NCBI GenBank assembly: GCA_013349595.1
Contig: DUZI01000023.1
Coordinates: 1 to 12,074 of the forward strand
Reading direction: 5' to 3'
DNA: 12,074 nt
Origin: Nitrospirota bacterium
Lineage (GTDB): Bacteria; Nitrospirota; Thermodesulfovibrionia; Thermodesulfovibrionales; Dissulfurispiraceae
Below are positions 1 to 6,495 of the stretch, one piece after another. Numbering within the stretch: position 1 is the stretch's first letter; every line of letters begins with the position of its first letter. The translations under genes were made by a program, and so were the position numbers. A model generated the notes under the pieces. It was not told where the DNA came from and searched no databases. It saw only the letters and a program-made list of their open reading frames with translations.

Positions 1-465
1 CATCTTAGGTTTGTCAAGTGGTGCAGCTTTTGGAGCGAGTATTTCTATAGCCTTCTTTGGAGACAGTTTGCCTGTTCAACCATTTGCATTCATCCTTGGA
101 ATTCTTGCCGTTTTTATGAGCTACCTAATGTCAAAAAAGGTGAGACCACAGTATTATCCCTTGTCCTTTCTGGTATTATCACCACTACAATCTTTACAGC
201 AGGAAATTACATAATCCGTTACATTGTAGAACCTGAGAAACTTCAGGGGATAATTGTTTGCTTAATGGGGAGTCTGTCATCTGCATCATGGAATGATGTC
301 TCATGGTCTTGTCCATGGATAATAGTGGGATCATTCTTTCTAATACTCCTAAGATGGCGTCTAAATGTTCTTTCTATAAGTGATGAAGAAGCAAGGGCAC
401 TCGGCTTAGATGTGGCAAGATTAAAAATAGTCTTGGCTACAGTGATAACAGCCTCCGCGCCATGA
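1..465 (+). pseudogene. FecCD-family ABC importer permease, frameshifted and 3'-truncated
   Basis: This is a remnant of the inner-membrane permease of a periplasmic-binding-protein-dependent importer for iron-siderophore, heme or cobalamin (FecCD/BtuC family). The 5' end lies outside the window. The reading frame opens with LGLSSGAAFGAS, the family's conserved ISSGAALGA-like region, followed by a membrane segment and YLMSKK. At the A-run 133-138 the frame must shift by one base (one A missing) to continue as GETTVLSLVLSGI and then through about 100 residues of good permease sequence, including the typical EEARALGLDVARLK stretch. It stops after TVITASA, just where the family normally continues with the conserved AVSGxIGFVGLIVPH region. 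The next bases belong to the ATPase gene, so a deletion has fused the two. The substrate cannot be told from this fragment. The frameshift alone could be a sequencing error, but the missing C-terminus cannot be explained that way. Confidence 0.85.
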
Positions 466-623
466 TGGTTGCTGATAAAGTAATACTTATGAAATCAGGT
501 AAAATCATAAATGAAGGAAAACCAAAGGATATAATAGTAAAAAGATTGATTGAGGAGACCTATGGATGTCCTGTTGATGTGATTAAAGAAAATGATGAAC
601 TTTTTATAAAATTACATTTATGA
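462..623 (+). pseudogene. C-terminal remnant of the cognate ABC transporter ATPase (FecE/BtuD type)
   Basis: The first bases read in a different frame from the permease and encode MMVADKVILMKSGKIINEG, the standard segment after the H-loop of ABC importer ATPases (compare ADRVxLLKxGxIxAxG). It continues with a short C-terminal tail up to the TGA stop, 53 codons in all. The Walker A, Q-loop, signature, Walker B and H-loop regions are absent, so the product could not hydrolyse ATP. In FecCD-type operons the ATPase gene commonly follows the permease, so the loss of roughly 1 kb across their boundary is the simplest explanation. The ATG at 462 has no obvious ribosome binding site, and I do not think this piece is expressed as a functional protein. 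Confidence 0.8.
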
Positions 624-934
624 AGTACTTTGCTCCTTAATAAGTGACCAAGAATTTTTTGTTTCAAATTGCCTTTTTATGTTAATTCTATTCTTCTTAA
701 ATAAATCTGATAAGCAAAACTTACCTTAATTTAAAATCAAAATAATAGGAATTTTTTTCTTGAAAGGAAAAAAAATACTCAATAAACCTTATTGAATTCA
801 TGCTATTTCATTAATAGCAATATATAATTAACAAATAATATTATTTAAAAATCAGTGTGTTATAAGTGTTAGGCATAATTCTTGATTTACAACTATATTA
901 TATTTTCATATACAAACATCCTGGAGGTTGATAA
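624..934. other. AT-rich intergenic region upstream of motA
   Basis: This gap of 311 bp lies between the dead ATPase and motA. I see no credible coding sequence and no structured RNA gene. It contains A- and T-runs and the two adjacent inverted repeats listed separately. I could not find a convincing sigma-70, sigma-28 (TAAA/GCCGATAA) or sigma-54 (TGGCAC/TTGC) promoter for motA. The best -35-like hexamer, TTGATT at 882-887, has no good partner at normal spacing. Confidence 0.6.
779..819. repeat. Two adjacent perfect inverted repeats, possible operators for motAB
   Basis: TCAATAA-ACC-TTATTGA occupies 779-795 (7-bp arms, 3-bp spacer). TGCTATT-TCATT-AATAGCA occupies 801-819 (7-bp arms, 5-bp spacer). 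They lie five bases apart, about 115 bp upstream of the motA start. Neither is followed by a T-run, so they are not intrinsic terminators. They could be binding sites for dimeric regulators or simply chance palindromes in AT-rich DNA. Confidence 0.4.
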
Positions 935-1738
935 ATGAATTTAATTATAGTTGCACTTTCTATTTTGATTTTTGTAGGTTTGATTATCACTATTTTTAAA
1001 GGTATTACTTTTGGGACTCTTTTTAACTGGGAAGCGCTTGTGATAATTATAGGGGGGACATCTGCCGGTCTTCTTATTGGTTATCCCCTTGATAAAATAA
1101 AAGAAACTTTTCATGCAGTTATTGATTCTTTTAATCAAAACCTTGCAAGAGAAAAGACCATAGAAAATATCCTTACTATCTCAAGGCTTTATAAAAAATC
1201 AGAGATTAAAAGCATAGAAAGAATTTCAAAATGTATAGATGATTCCTTTTTGAGGCTTGGTATAAATCTACTCATAAATTATCACCGATATGATGATATT
1301 AAAAATATCATGGAACGAGAACTGTACAAAAAACTCCTATCTTTACAAAGTCATCAAAATATTTTAAAAACAGCGGCAAGACTTGCTCCATCTTTTGGAC
1401 TTGCAGGGACGGTTATTAGTCTTATAAAGATGTTTGGAAATATGACAACTGCAGAATCTATGATGCCTATGATGGCTGTTGCATTAATGTCAACTTTTTA
1501 TGGTGTAATATTATCTAATCTTATCTTTTTGCCTTTAGCTTCAAAACTCAAAGAAATCGCTGACTCAATCGAAGAAAATATGTATCTGATTATAGAAGGC
1601 ATAAGGGCAATCTATGATGGAGAACATACTATGAAAATTGAAGAAAGAATATGTGGAGATTCATTAAATAATTATGATAGTAAGGTTGAACTTTTTAATC
1701 CAAACAAGGCTGGAAATTTAGCAAAAATAGGGGTTTAA
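935..1738 (+). CDS. motA: Flagellar motor stator protein MotA (PomA/MotP-like)
   Basis: MotA is the inner-membrane channel subunit of the flagellar stator. With MotB it couples ion flow to rotation of the flagellum. The 267-residue protein has the expected four membrane helices at roughly residues 3-21, 32-51, 147-168 and 179-199, with a cytoplasmic domain between helices 2 and 3. Family hallmarks are IIIGGTSAGLLIGYP after helix 1, LAPSFGLAGTVISLI with Pro152 at the start of helix 3, and MAVALMSTFYG...IFLPLA with Pro200 in helix 4. Pro152 and Pro200 correspond to the two functionally important prolines of Escherichia coli MotA (Pro173 and Pro222). The length is closer to the compact PomA/MotP group than to E. 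coli MotA (295). The ATG start has a strong GGAGG 7 nt upstream. motB begins 5 nt after the stop, so the two are cotranscribed. Whether the coupling ion is H+ or Na+ cannot be read from this sequence with confidence. Confidence 0.95.
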   Translation: MNLIIVALSILIFVGLIITIFKGITFGTLFNWEALVIIIGGTSAGLLIGYPLDKIKETFHAVIDSFNQNLAREKTIENILTISRLYKKSEIKSIERISKCIDDSFLRLGINLLINYHRYDDIKNIMERELYKKLLSLQSHQNILKTAARLAPSFGLAGTVISLIKMFGNMTTAESMMPMMAVALMSTFYGVILSNLIFLPLASKLKEIADSIEENMYLIIEGIRAIYDGEHTMKIEERICGDSLNNYDSKVELFNPNKAGNLAKIGV

Positions 1739-1743
1739 ATTTT

Positions 1744-2406
1744 ATGAACTATCCTATAAGAAGTAAAAAAAATCTAATCTCTTTAAATAAAACAGAAGAA
1801 ACAGATCAGAATTGGTTGATTACCTTTACTGATTTTCTTACTCTCTTACTTGTTTTTTTTATAATGTTCTATATGATGACCAAAAGCGACAAAAAAATTT
1901 TAAATGATGAAAAAAATAAAGAAGCATCTGCAATACTTGAAACAAATAAAGGTTCAAATATTGAAAAGGTTATTGAAAACTTAAATAAATCAATAAAGTC
2001 ATTAAATTTAGATTCAACTGTATCTGTCATAACTGTCAATAATGAAATCGTAGTAATTTTGAAGGAAAAGATACTATTCAATCCTGCCGATGCAAGACTT
2101 TTAAATGATTCCTATCAAAGCCTAAATTTATTAGCAGAAATAATAAGAAAACATGAGGATTTCTTAGTAGAAATTGAAGGGCATACTGATAACATACCTA
2201 TACAAAATAAACTTTATCCATCAAATTGGGAATTGTCTATAGCCCGCGCTATTAGTGTGTTAAGGTATTTCACAGAATTTGAAGGCATAGATGCCTCAAG
2301 GTTTTCAGTAAAAGGAAATGCAGACAACAAACCAATTGCAGATAATAATAGTGAACACAGACATTCTAACCGAAGGGTTGAAATCAGATTAAAGAGTAAG
2401 ACTTAA
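1744..2406 (+). CDS. motB: Flagellar motor stator protein MotB
   Basis: MotB is the ion-binding and peptidoglycan-anchoring half of the stator. Residues 24-45 form the single membrane helix, NWLITFTDFLTLLLVFF, in which Asp30 is the essential ion-carrying aspartate. A lysine- and asparagine-rich linker follows. Residues about 105-217 form the OmpA-like peptidoglycan-binding domain, with GHTDN at 146-150, NWELSIARA at 161-169 and SNRRVEI at 208-214. At 220 residues it is on the short side for MotB, mainly through a short linker and C-terminus, but both functional modules are complete. The ribosome binding site (AGGGG, 1729-1733) lies inside the last codons of motA, so translation is probably coupled. 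No flagellar structural or chemotaxis gene is nearby. A non-flagellar OmpA-type protein is unlikely because the Asp-containing helix and the motA neighbour are both present. Confidence 0.95.
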   Translation: MNYPIRSKKNLISLNKTEETDQNWLITFTDFLTLLLVFFIMFYMMTKSDKKILNDEKNKEASAILETNKGSNIEKVIENLNKSIKSLNLDSTVSVITVNNEIVVILKEKILFNPADARLLNDSYQSLNLLAEIIRKHEDFLVEIEGHTDNIPIQNKLYPSNWELSIARAISVLRYFTEFEGIDASRFSVKGNADNKPIADNNSEHRHSNRRVEIRLKSKT

Positions 2407-2445
2407 TATCATTAAACAAAAAAAAGTTATAATTTTTTTGATATT
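2405..2445. terminator. AT-only hairpin between convergent motB and cytochrome b genes
   Basis: AATATCA at 2405-2411 (overlapping the motB stop) pairs perfectly with TGATATT at 2439-2445. Inside it an eight-A run at 2418-2425 faces a T-run at 2433-2438, leaving a short loop and a six-base bulge. The hairpin also covers the 3' end of the cytochrome b gene, so it could act on both converging transcripts. It contains almost no G or C and has no T-tract outside the stem, so it is at best a weak terminator. Confidence 0.3.
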
Positions 2446-3077
2446 CCCAATCTCTTAACCATATGAAAGTGAGCCCAAAGCAGTATTGAAATACTTATAG
2501 GTAAAAATAGGACATGGGCACTGTAAAATCTTATAAGAGTTATACCTGAGACATTATCCCCTCCTCTTATTGTTATGACTATATGATCGCCAATAAAAGG
2601 AATTGATTTAAAAATATTTGTGCCAACCTCTGTTGCCCAATAAGCCTTTTGATCCCATGGAAGGAGATATCCTGTAAATCCCGAGGCAAAGGCAAGTAAC
2701 ATCGCCATAACACCAGTCATCCAATTCAAATCTCTTGGAGGGAGATAAGCTCTAAAAATAAACACCCTCAATGAGTGTAAGATAATAGCAATTATAAAAA
2801 GACTTGCAGATATTTTATGAGTATTTCTTATAATTCGACTAATAAAGTTTTGCTCTGAAATCATAACTACACTTTTGTATGCCTCCGTATCAGAAGGCAC
2901 ATAATAGATTGTAAGCATTAAACCTGATAAGACCAATATTAAGTAAAAAATAAAAGCCATACCACCAAAACAATATGAATAACCAATATTTTCAGGTATT
3001 TTGCGATAAAGAAAATCTTTATGTCTTGCAGTAAAGCGTAGTTTTCTATCAATCCAGTTTAAGAAATTGATTATCAC
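2427..3077 (-). CDS. Cytochrome b6-like subunit of a Rieske/cytochrome b complex
   Basis: This is the membrane diheme cytochrome b that, with the Rieske protein, oxidises quinol and moves protons. The 216 residues form four membrane helices. Heme ligands are His87/His101 in helix B (14 apart) and His188/His203 in helix D. The 15-residue spacing of the second pair is the cytochrome b6 pattern, whereas mitochondrial-type cytochrome b has 14. Other b6 features are Cys36 in YSYCFGG, at the place of the b6 cysteine (Cys35) that binds heme ci, GFTGYLLPWDQKAYWA, and an end in HMVKRLGIS like b6. The protein stops there, so the subunit IV half with the PEWY quinol-site motif is absent. The start is GTG, overlapping the Rieske stop by 4 nt (GTGA). 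The name petB would fit by similarity, but the organism need not be photosynthetic. Identification is firm; the partners of the complex are not known. Confidence 0.92.
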   Translation of the reverse strand: MIINFLNWIDRKLRFTARHKDFLYRKIPENIGYSYCFGGMAFIFYLILVLSGLMLTIYYVPSDTEAYKSVVMISEQNFISRIIRNTHKISASLFIIAIILHSLRVFIFRAYLPPRDLNWMTGVMAMLLAFASGFTGYLLPWDQKAYWATEVGTNIFKSIPFIGDHIVITIRGGDNVSGITLIRFYSAHVLFLPISISILLWAHFHMVKRLGISKKL

Positions 3078-3517
3078 AAAGAAATCCCTAAATAGACCTT
3101 ATAATTTTCAATCTTTAAGGGCATTGTTTTTAAAGGTTCTCTTGGAGGTCCGTCTATTACCTGCCCTGTCATATCAAATCTCCCGCTATGGCATGGACAG
3201 ATAAATTCTTTGTTTATACTGTCCCAATTAACATGACATCCGAGATGGGTACAGACAGGTGAAAAAGCCAAATAATTTGATTTATGAAAAACTATATAGC
3301 AACGATTGAAATGAACCTTCCCATTATGTTCAAATTTGTATTCAACCTTTTTAACCCCCCTCTTTGGAAGATCATCTTCATCAAAAAGAAATACATATTT
3401 GATCTTTTTATTTTTAACCTTTTGGGGAGAAATAAAATAAAAAAAAACAATGAAAACAAAAATTATTGAGCTTAAACAATAGGATATAAAATATTTTAAG
3501 AGCTCATGCCTTGTCAT
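3074..3517 (-). CDS. Rieske [2Fe-2S] iron-sulfur protein
   Basis: The Rieske protein takes the first electron from quinol at the outer side of the membrane and passes it to a c-type cytochrome. Residues about 9-29 form a single N-terminal membrane anchor. The soluble domain carries CTHLGC (Cys89, His91, Cys94) and CPCHSG (Cys107, Cys109, His110). The cluster ligands are therefore Cys89, His91, Cys107 and His110, with Cys94-Cys109 as the structural disulfide. GPPREPL near residues 123-129 matches the family's Pro loop. The 147 residues are short, with a small insertion domain between anchor and cluster. ATG at 3517 is the only reasonable start, because an in-frame stop lies four codons upstream, although the ribosome binding site is poor. 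It follows the IHF/HU gene by 32 bp and overlaps the cytochrome b gene by 4 nt. Confidence 0.93.
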   Translation of the reverse strand: MTRHELLKYFISYCLSSIIFVFIVFFYFISPQKVKNKKIKYVFLFDEDDLPKRGVKKVEYKFEHNGKVHFNRCYIVFHKSNYLAFSPVCTHLGCHVNWDSINKEFICPCHSGRFDMTGQVIDGPPREPLKTMPLKIENYKVYLGISL

Positions 3518-3549
3518 TAAATATTTTCTATAATTTTCTTTAATAGATA

Positions 3550-3840
3550 TTACTCTGTCTTTTTAGGATTCAGTGCCTCGTGAAATAGCCTTCCCACCTT
3601 AAAATGAACAGCCCTTTTAGCAGCTACTTCTACATTTTCACCTGTCCTTGGATTCCTTGCAATCTTAGGCTTCCTATGCTTAACCTTGAAATTACCAAAT
3701 CCTCTTATCTCAATCTTTTCATTTCTTGAGAGGGCCTCTTTCATCCCATCAAAAATAGTTTCAATAATAGTCTCAGCTTGTTTTCTTGTCAATCCTATTG
3801 TCTTCTCGGTAATTAAATCGATAAATACTGATTTTGTCAT
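3550..3840 (-). CDS. HU/IHF-family DNA-bending protein (integration host factor-like)
   Basis: This is a small nucleoid-associated protein that binds and bends DNA as a dimer. I choose the start MTKSVFIDLI (96 residues) rather than an in-frame codon 15 residues upstream, because GGGGA lies 7 nt before this ATG and the product then has the family's normal length. Helices 1-2 (residues about 3-38) are followed by IEIRGFGNFKVK and the DNA-intercalating arm ARNPRTGENVEV with Pro64, then AVHFKVGRLFHEAL. The IRGFG and HFKVG segments recall IHF subunits, especially the beta type, more than HU. One subunit alone does not settle IHF versus HU. It stands 192 bp downstream of sppA and 32 bp upstream of the Rieske gene, so it may have its own promoter and share a message with the electron-transfer pair. 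Confidence 0.93.
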   Translation of the reverse strand: MTKSVFIDLITEKTIGLTRKQAETIIETIFDGMKEALSRNEKIEIRGFGNFKVKHRKPKIARNPRTGENVEVAAKRAVHFKVGRLFHEALNPKKTE

Positions 3841-3862
3841 TCTTATCCCCCTGTTATTTTGA

Positions 3863-3891
3863 TTTATATATAAGTTAAATAGCACAACTAA
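3863..3891 (-). promoter_or_regulatory. Candidate promoter for the IHF-Rieske-cytochrome b genes
   Basis: On the minus strand TTAGTT (3891-3886) is separated by 17 bp from TATAAA (3868-3863), about 23 bp before the ATG at 3840. The -10 hexamer is good and the -35 is poor. The 192-bp gap after sppA makes a separate promoter reasonable, but the base composition makes chance matches likely. Confidence 0.35.
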
Positions 3892-4032
3892 AAAATTTAT
3901 TAGATAAATTAATCTTAACTTATTAAAAATCTACTATCTCTTCCTTTGAAATAGCCATTGACTCTGTAAACTTTATCGTGGATATACAAGAAATTCATTT
4001 TTTGATTGCCTTTAAAATTACCATATATTAAG

Positions 4033-4887
4033 CTAAGGCAAAAATAAATATTTTAATTCATAAGATGAAAAAGAACCAGATAAATAGTTATATATTCTAT
4101 TTTCAAAAAGATCTAATAAATAGTGACGATTTTTTTTTGTAATAACCTCTGGTTCTCCTTTTATACCTGCAAGGTTTGCTGCAATCTTAACAGCATTTTC
4201 AAGACTTCCGAGTTCATCTATTAGTCCTTTATCAAGTGCCTGAACTCCTGAAAAGACAGAACCATCAGCAAGTTCTCTTACTTTCTCCACAGGCATTTTT
4301 CTCCCTTCTGCAACTGCTTTAATAAACTGTTCATGAACATCGTCTAAAAGGCCTTGAAGGATAGCCCGTTGCTCTTTGCCTATTCCTTTTGAAACAGAGG
4401 TCATATCTTTATATTTACCACTTTTTATAATCTCTGTTTTAATACCAATCTTATCCATAAGACCCTGCACATTAGGTATTTCCATTATTACGCCTATTGA
4501 ACCTGTGATTGTTCCTGGATTCGCCACAATCCTTGTTGCAGGTGCCGCTATATAATAACCTCCTGATGCCGCAACAGCTCCCATAGATACAATAATCTTC
4601 TTTGTCTTAGATGTTTTCTTGACTGCATCATATATTTCTTGTGAAGGAACTACACCCCCACCAGGGCTCTCAATCCTCAATACAATTGCCTTGATTTGAT
4701 TATTTTTTGTATGTTCTTTTAATTCATCAACTACGGACTTAGATTGAATAATAGGTCCTTCCACCTTAATGAGTGCAATCTTTTCCTTTAAAGAGGTCTC
4801 TTTTTGTGAAAAAGTTAAAATTGCACTCAAAAAAACCAATACAAGAAAAAAAACTATCAGAAATATTAAAAAGTTTTTACTCTTCAT
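4033..4887 (-). CDS. sppA: Signal peptide peptidase SppA, short (bacillus-type) form
   Basis: SppA is a membrane-anchored serine/lysine protease (family S49) that degrades leftover signal peptides and some membrane proteins. Residues about 5-27 form the N-terminal membrane anchor. The peptidase core begins at IALIKVEGPI and includes RIESPGGGVVPSQEIYDAV. The nucleophile is Ser108 in VAASGGYYIA, and the general base is Lys160 in SGKYKD. The 52-residue spacing equals that of Ser147 and Lys199 in Bacillus subtilis SppA. NPGTITGSIGVI is also typical. At 284 residues it is the single-domain form, not the 600-residue duplicated E. coli form. The ATG lies inside the last codons of rpsA (11-nt overlap), implying translational coupling. 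The gene ends in TAG, with 192 bp before the next gene. Confidence 0.95.
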   Translation of the reverse strand: MKSKNFLIFLIVFFLVLVFLSAILTFSQKETSLKEKIALIKVEGPIIQSKSVVDELKEHTKNNQIKAIVLRIESPGGGVVPSQEIYDAVKKTSKTKKIIVSMGAVAASGGYYIAAPATRIVANPGTITGSIGVIMEIPNVQGLMDKIGIKTEIIKSGKYKDMTSVSKGIGKEQRAILQGLLDDVHEQFIKAVAEGRKMPVEKVRELADGSVFSGVQALDKGLIDELGSLENAVKIAANLAGIKGEPEVITKKNRHYLLDLFENRIYNYLSGSFSSYELKYLFLP

Positions 4888-6493
4888 TTTTCTTTATATT
4901 CTTCATACTAAGCCCAATCTTTCTTTCATCAAGATTAATCTTAATTACCCTTACAGTTATCTCATCCTTTTCTTTGATTTCTACATTAGAGTCTATTTCA
5001 TTTGCATATATAAGTCCTTCAACTCCATCTACACCACCATGTAATTCAACAAAAATCCCAAAATCTGTAATTTTAATAACCTTAGCTTGACATTGAACAC
5101 CTTGCTTAAAAAGCGCAGGTATTTCTTTGAGCCAAGGGTCTTCTTTTAGTTGTTTAATTCCTAAGGCAAGTCTTTCATTGACAACATCAATATTTAACAC
5201 TTTAGTATCAATCTTCTGTCCTTTCTTATAAATATCAGCAGGATGCTTTATATGTTTTGTCCAAGATATATCTGATATATGTACAAGACCATCTAAACCT
5301 TCGGGAATTCTAATGAACATACCAAAGTCTGTAATTGTCTTTATCCTGCCAGTTATAATATCTCCCACTTTGTATTTATCACCAACTATATCCCAAGGTT
5401 TTTGTTTAGTTTGTTTGAGACTAAGTGAAAGTTTTCTGTGCTCCTCATTAACCGATAATACTACTAACTCAATTTGATCACCAATAGATACATATTTAGA
5501 AGGATGTTTTGGTCTTGACACCCAATCAATCTCTGAAAGATGAACAAGACCTTCAAGTCCCTCTTCTATCTCAACAAATATGCCATAATCAGTTATATTA
5601 ACAACCTTACCTGTAACCTTCATCCCAACCGAATATCTCGATTCAATATCTATCCAAGGATCTTGTCTTTTTTGTTTATAACCTAATGTGATTTTCTCTT
5701 TTTCTGCATCATATTTTAAGACAATAAATTCACCCTCATCACCAACTTTGAAGTATTCTGATGCGTTATTTACCCTTTTCCATGAAATATCTGATATATG
5801 AAGTAATCCATCAATACCACCAAGGTCAATAAAAACACCATAATTAGTTATGTTTTTGATAATACCCTTAATAGTCATCCCTTCTTTTATAAATTGTTTT
5901 ATTTCTTCTTTCTTTTTATTTCTTTCTTCCTCAAGGATAATCTTTCTTGAGACAACCATAACTGGGTTGTCTTGAAGTAATGCCTTGTTATTCCTATTAT
6001 TTGCAAGTTTTAATATTCGGACTGTCATAGTCTTTCCTATGTAATCATCAGTATCCTTGACCATCTTAATATCAATTTGAGAATTAGGAAGAAAGGCTTT
6101 TAGTCCATCAATGTCAAAAATGTAGCCACCTTTTGTCTTGCTTTCAATAATACCTTCAACATCTTTGCCTTCATTGTAAGCTAATACTATAAACTCCCAA
6201 GTCTTGATTTTCCTTGCCCTTTTTCTTGAAAGAGACACAATTTGCTCCCTTTCATTTATTCTTTCAACGAAAACATCTATAAAATCTCCTTCTTTGAGGT
6301 TTTTTATCTCTTCGTCAGTAAATTCGTCTTTTGGAACCAAACCCTCAGACTTGTAACCGACATCAATCACATATGAGTCATTACGCACTTCTACAATCTT
6401 TCCTTGATTAATTTCACCTCCATAAACCCTTTGGATAGTCCCTTCATAAAAGGACTCCATATCTCTAATTTCTTCCTTTAACTGTGAATCCAT
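4877..6493 (-). CDS. rpsA: 30S ribosomal protein S1, six S1 domains
   Basis: S1 binds mRNA leaders on the small ribosomal subunit and helps start translation. The 538-residue protein has six S1 (OB-fold) repeats at roughly residues 28-91, 109-183, 204-275, 289-362, 376-449 and 463-534. Repeats 1-2 are divergent, as is usual for the ribosome-binding half. Repeats 3-5 carry the RNA-binding core G(V/I/M)F(I/V)...GLxGL(L/V)H(I/L)S, each ending in a DPW- or KPW-like spacer. I take MDSQLKEE as the start rather than a point 11 codons upstream. That ATG is 2 nt after the ispH stop, and an AGGAGG sits 12 nt before it, inside the ispH end, with a weaker AAGG nearer. The 3' end overlaps sppA by 11 nt. 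An ispH-rpsA pair is common in several bacterial phyla, which supports both assignments. Confidence 0.96.
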   Translation of the reverse strand: MDSQLKEEIRDMESFYEGTIQRVYGGEINQGKIVEVRNDSYVIDVGYKSEGLVPKDEFTDEEIKNLKEGDFIDVFVERINEREQIVSLSRKRARKIKTWEFIVLAYNEGKDVEGIIESKTKGGYIFDIDGLKAFLPNSQIDIKMVKDTDDYIGKTMTVRILKLANNRNNKALLQDNPVMVVSRKIILEEERNKKKEEIKQFIKEGMTIKGIIKNITNYGVFIDLGGIDGLLHISDISWKRVNNASEYFKVGDEGEFIVLKYDAEKEKITLGYKQKRQDPWIDIESRYSVGMKVTGKVVNITDYGIFVEIEEGLEGLVHLSEIDWVSRPKHPSKYVSIGDQIELVVLSVNEEHRKLSLSLKQTKQKPWDIVGDKYKVGDIITGRIKTITDFGMFIRIPEGLDGLVHISDISWTKHIKHPADIYKKGQKIDTKVLNIDVVNERLALGIKQLKEDPWLKEIPALFKQGVQCQAKVIKITDFGIFVELHGGVDGVEGLIYANEIDSNVEIKEKDEITVRVIKINLDERKIGLSMKNIKKNEE

Positions 6494-6495
6494 AA

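Noticed and set aside
3923..4026. Between sppA and the IHF/HU gene the minus strand can be read as a short peptide ending in SMAISKEEIVDF, which sounds like a protein C-terminus.
   Set aside because: The frame is only about 23 codons long between stops, has no ribosome binding site, and I recognise no family. It could be a decayed gene end, but nothing supports it beyond a natural-looking composition.
4769..5090. Open frames of 91-105 codons on the + strand opposite sppA and rpsA.
   Set aside because: They are antisense shadows of two well-identified genes, with low-complexity Phe/Ile/Lys-rich translations and no family resemblance.
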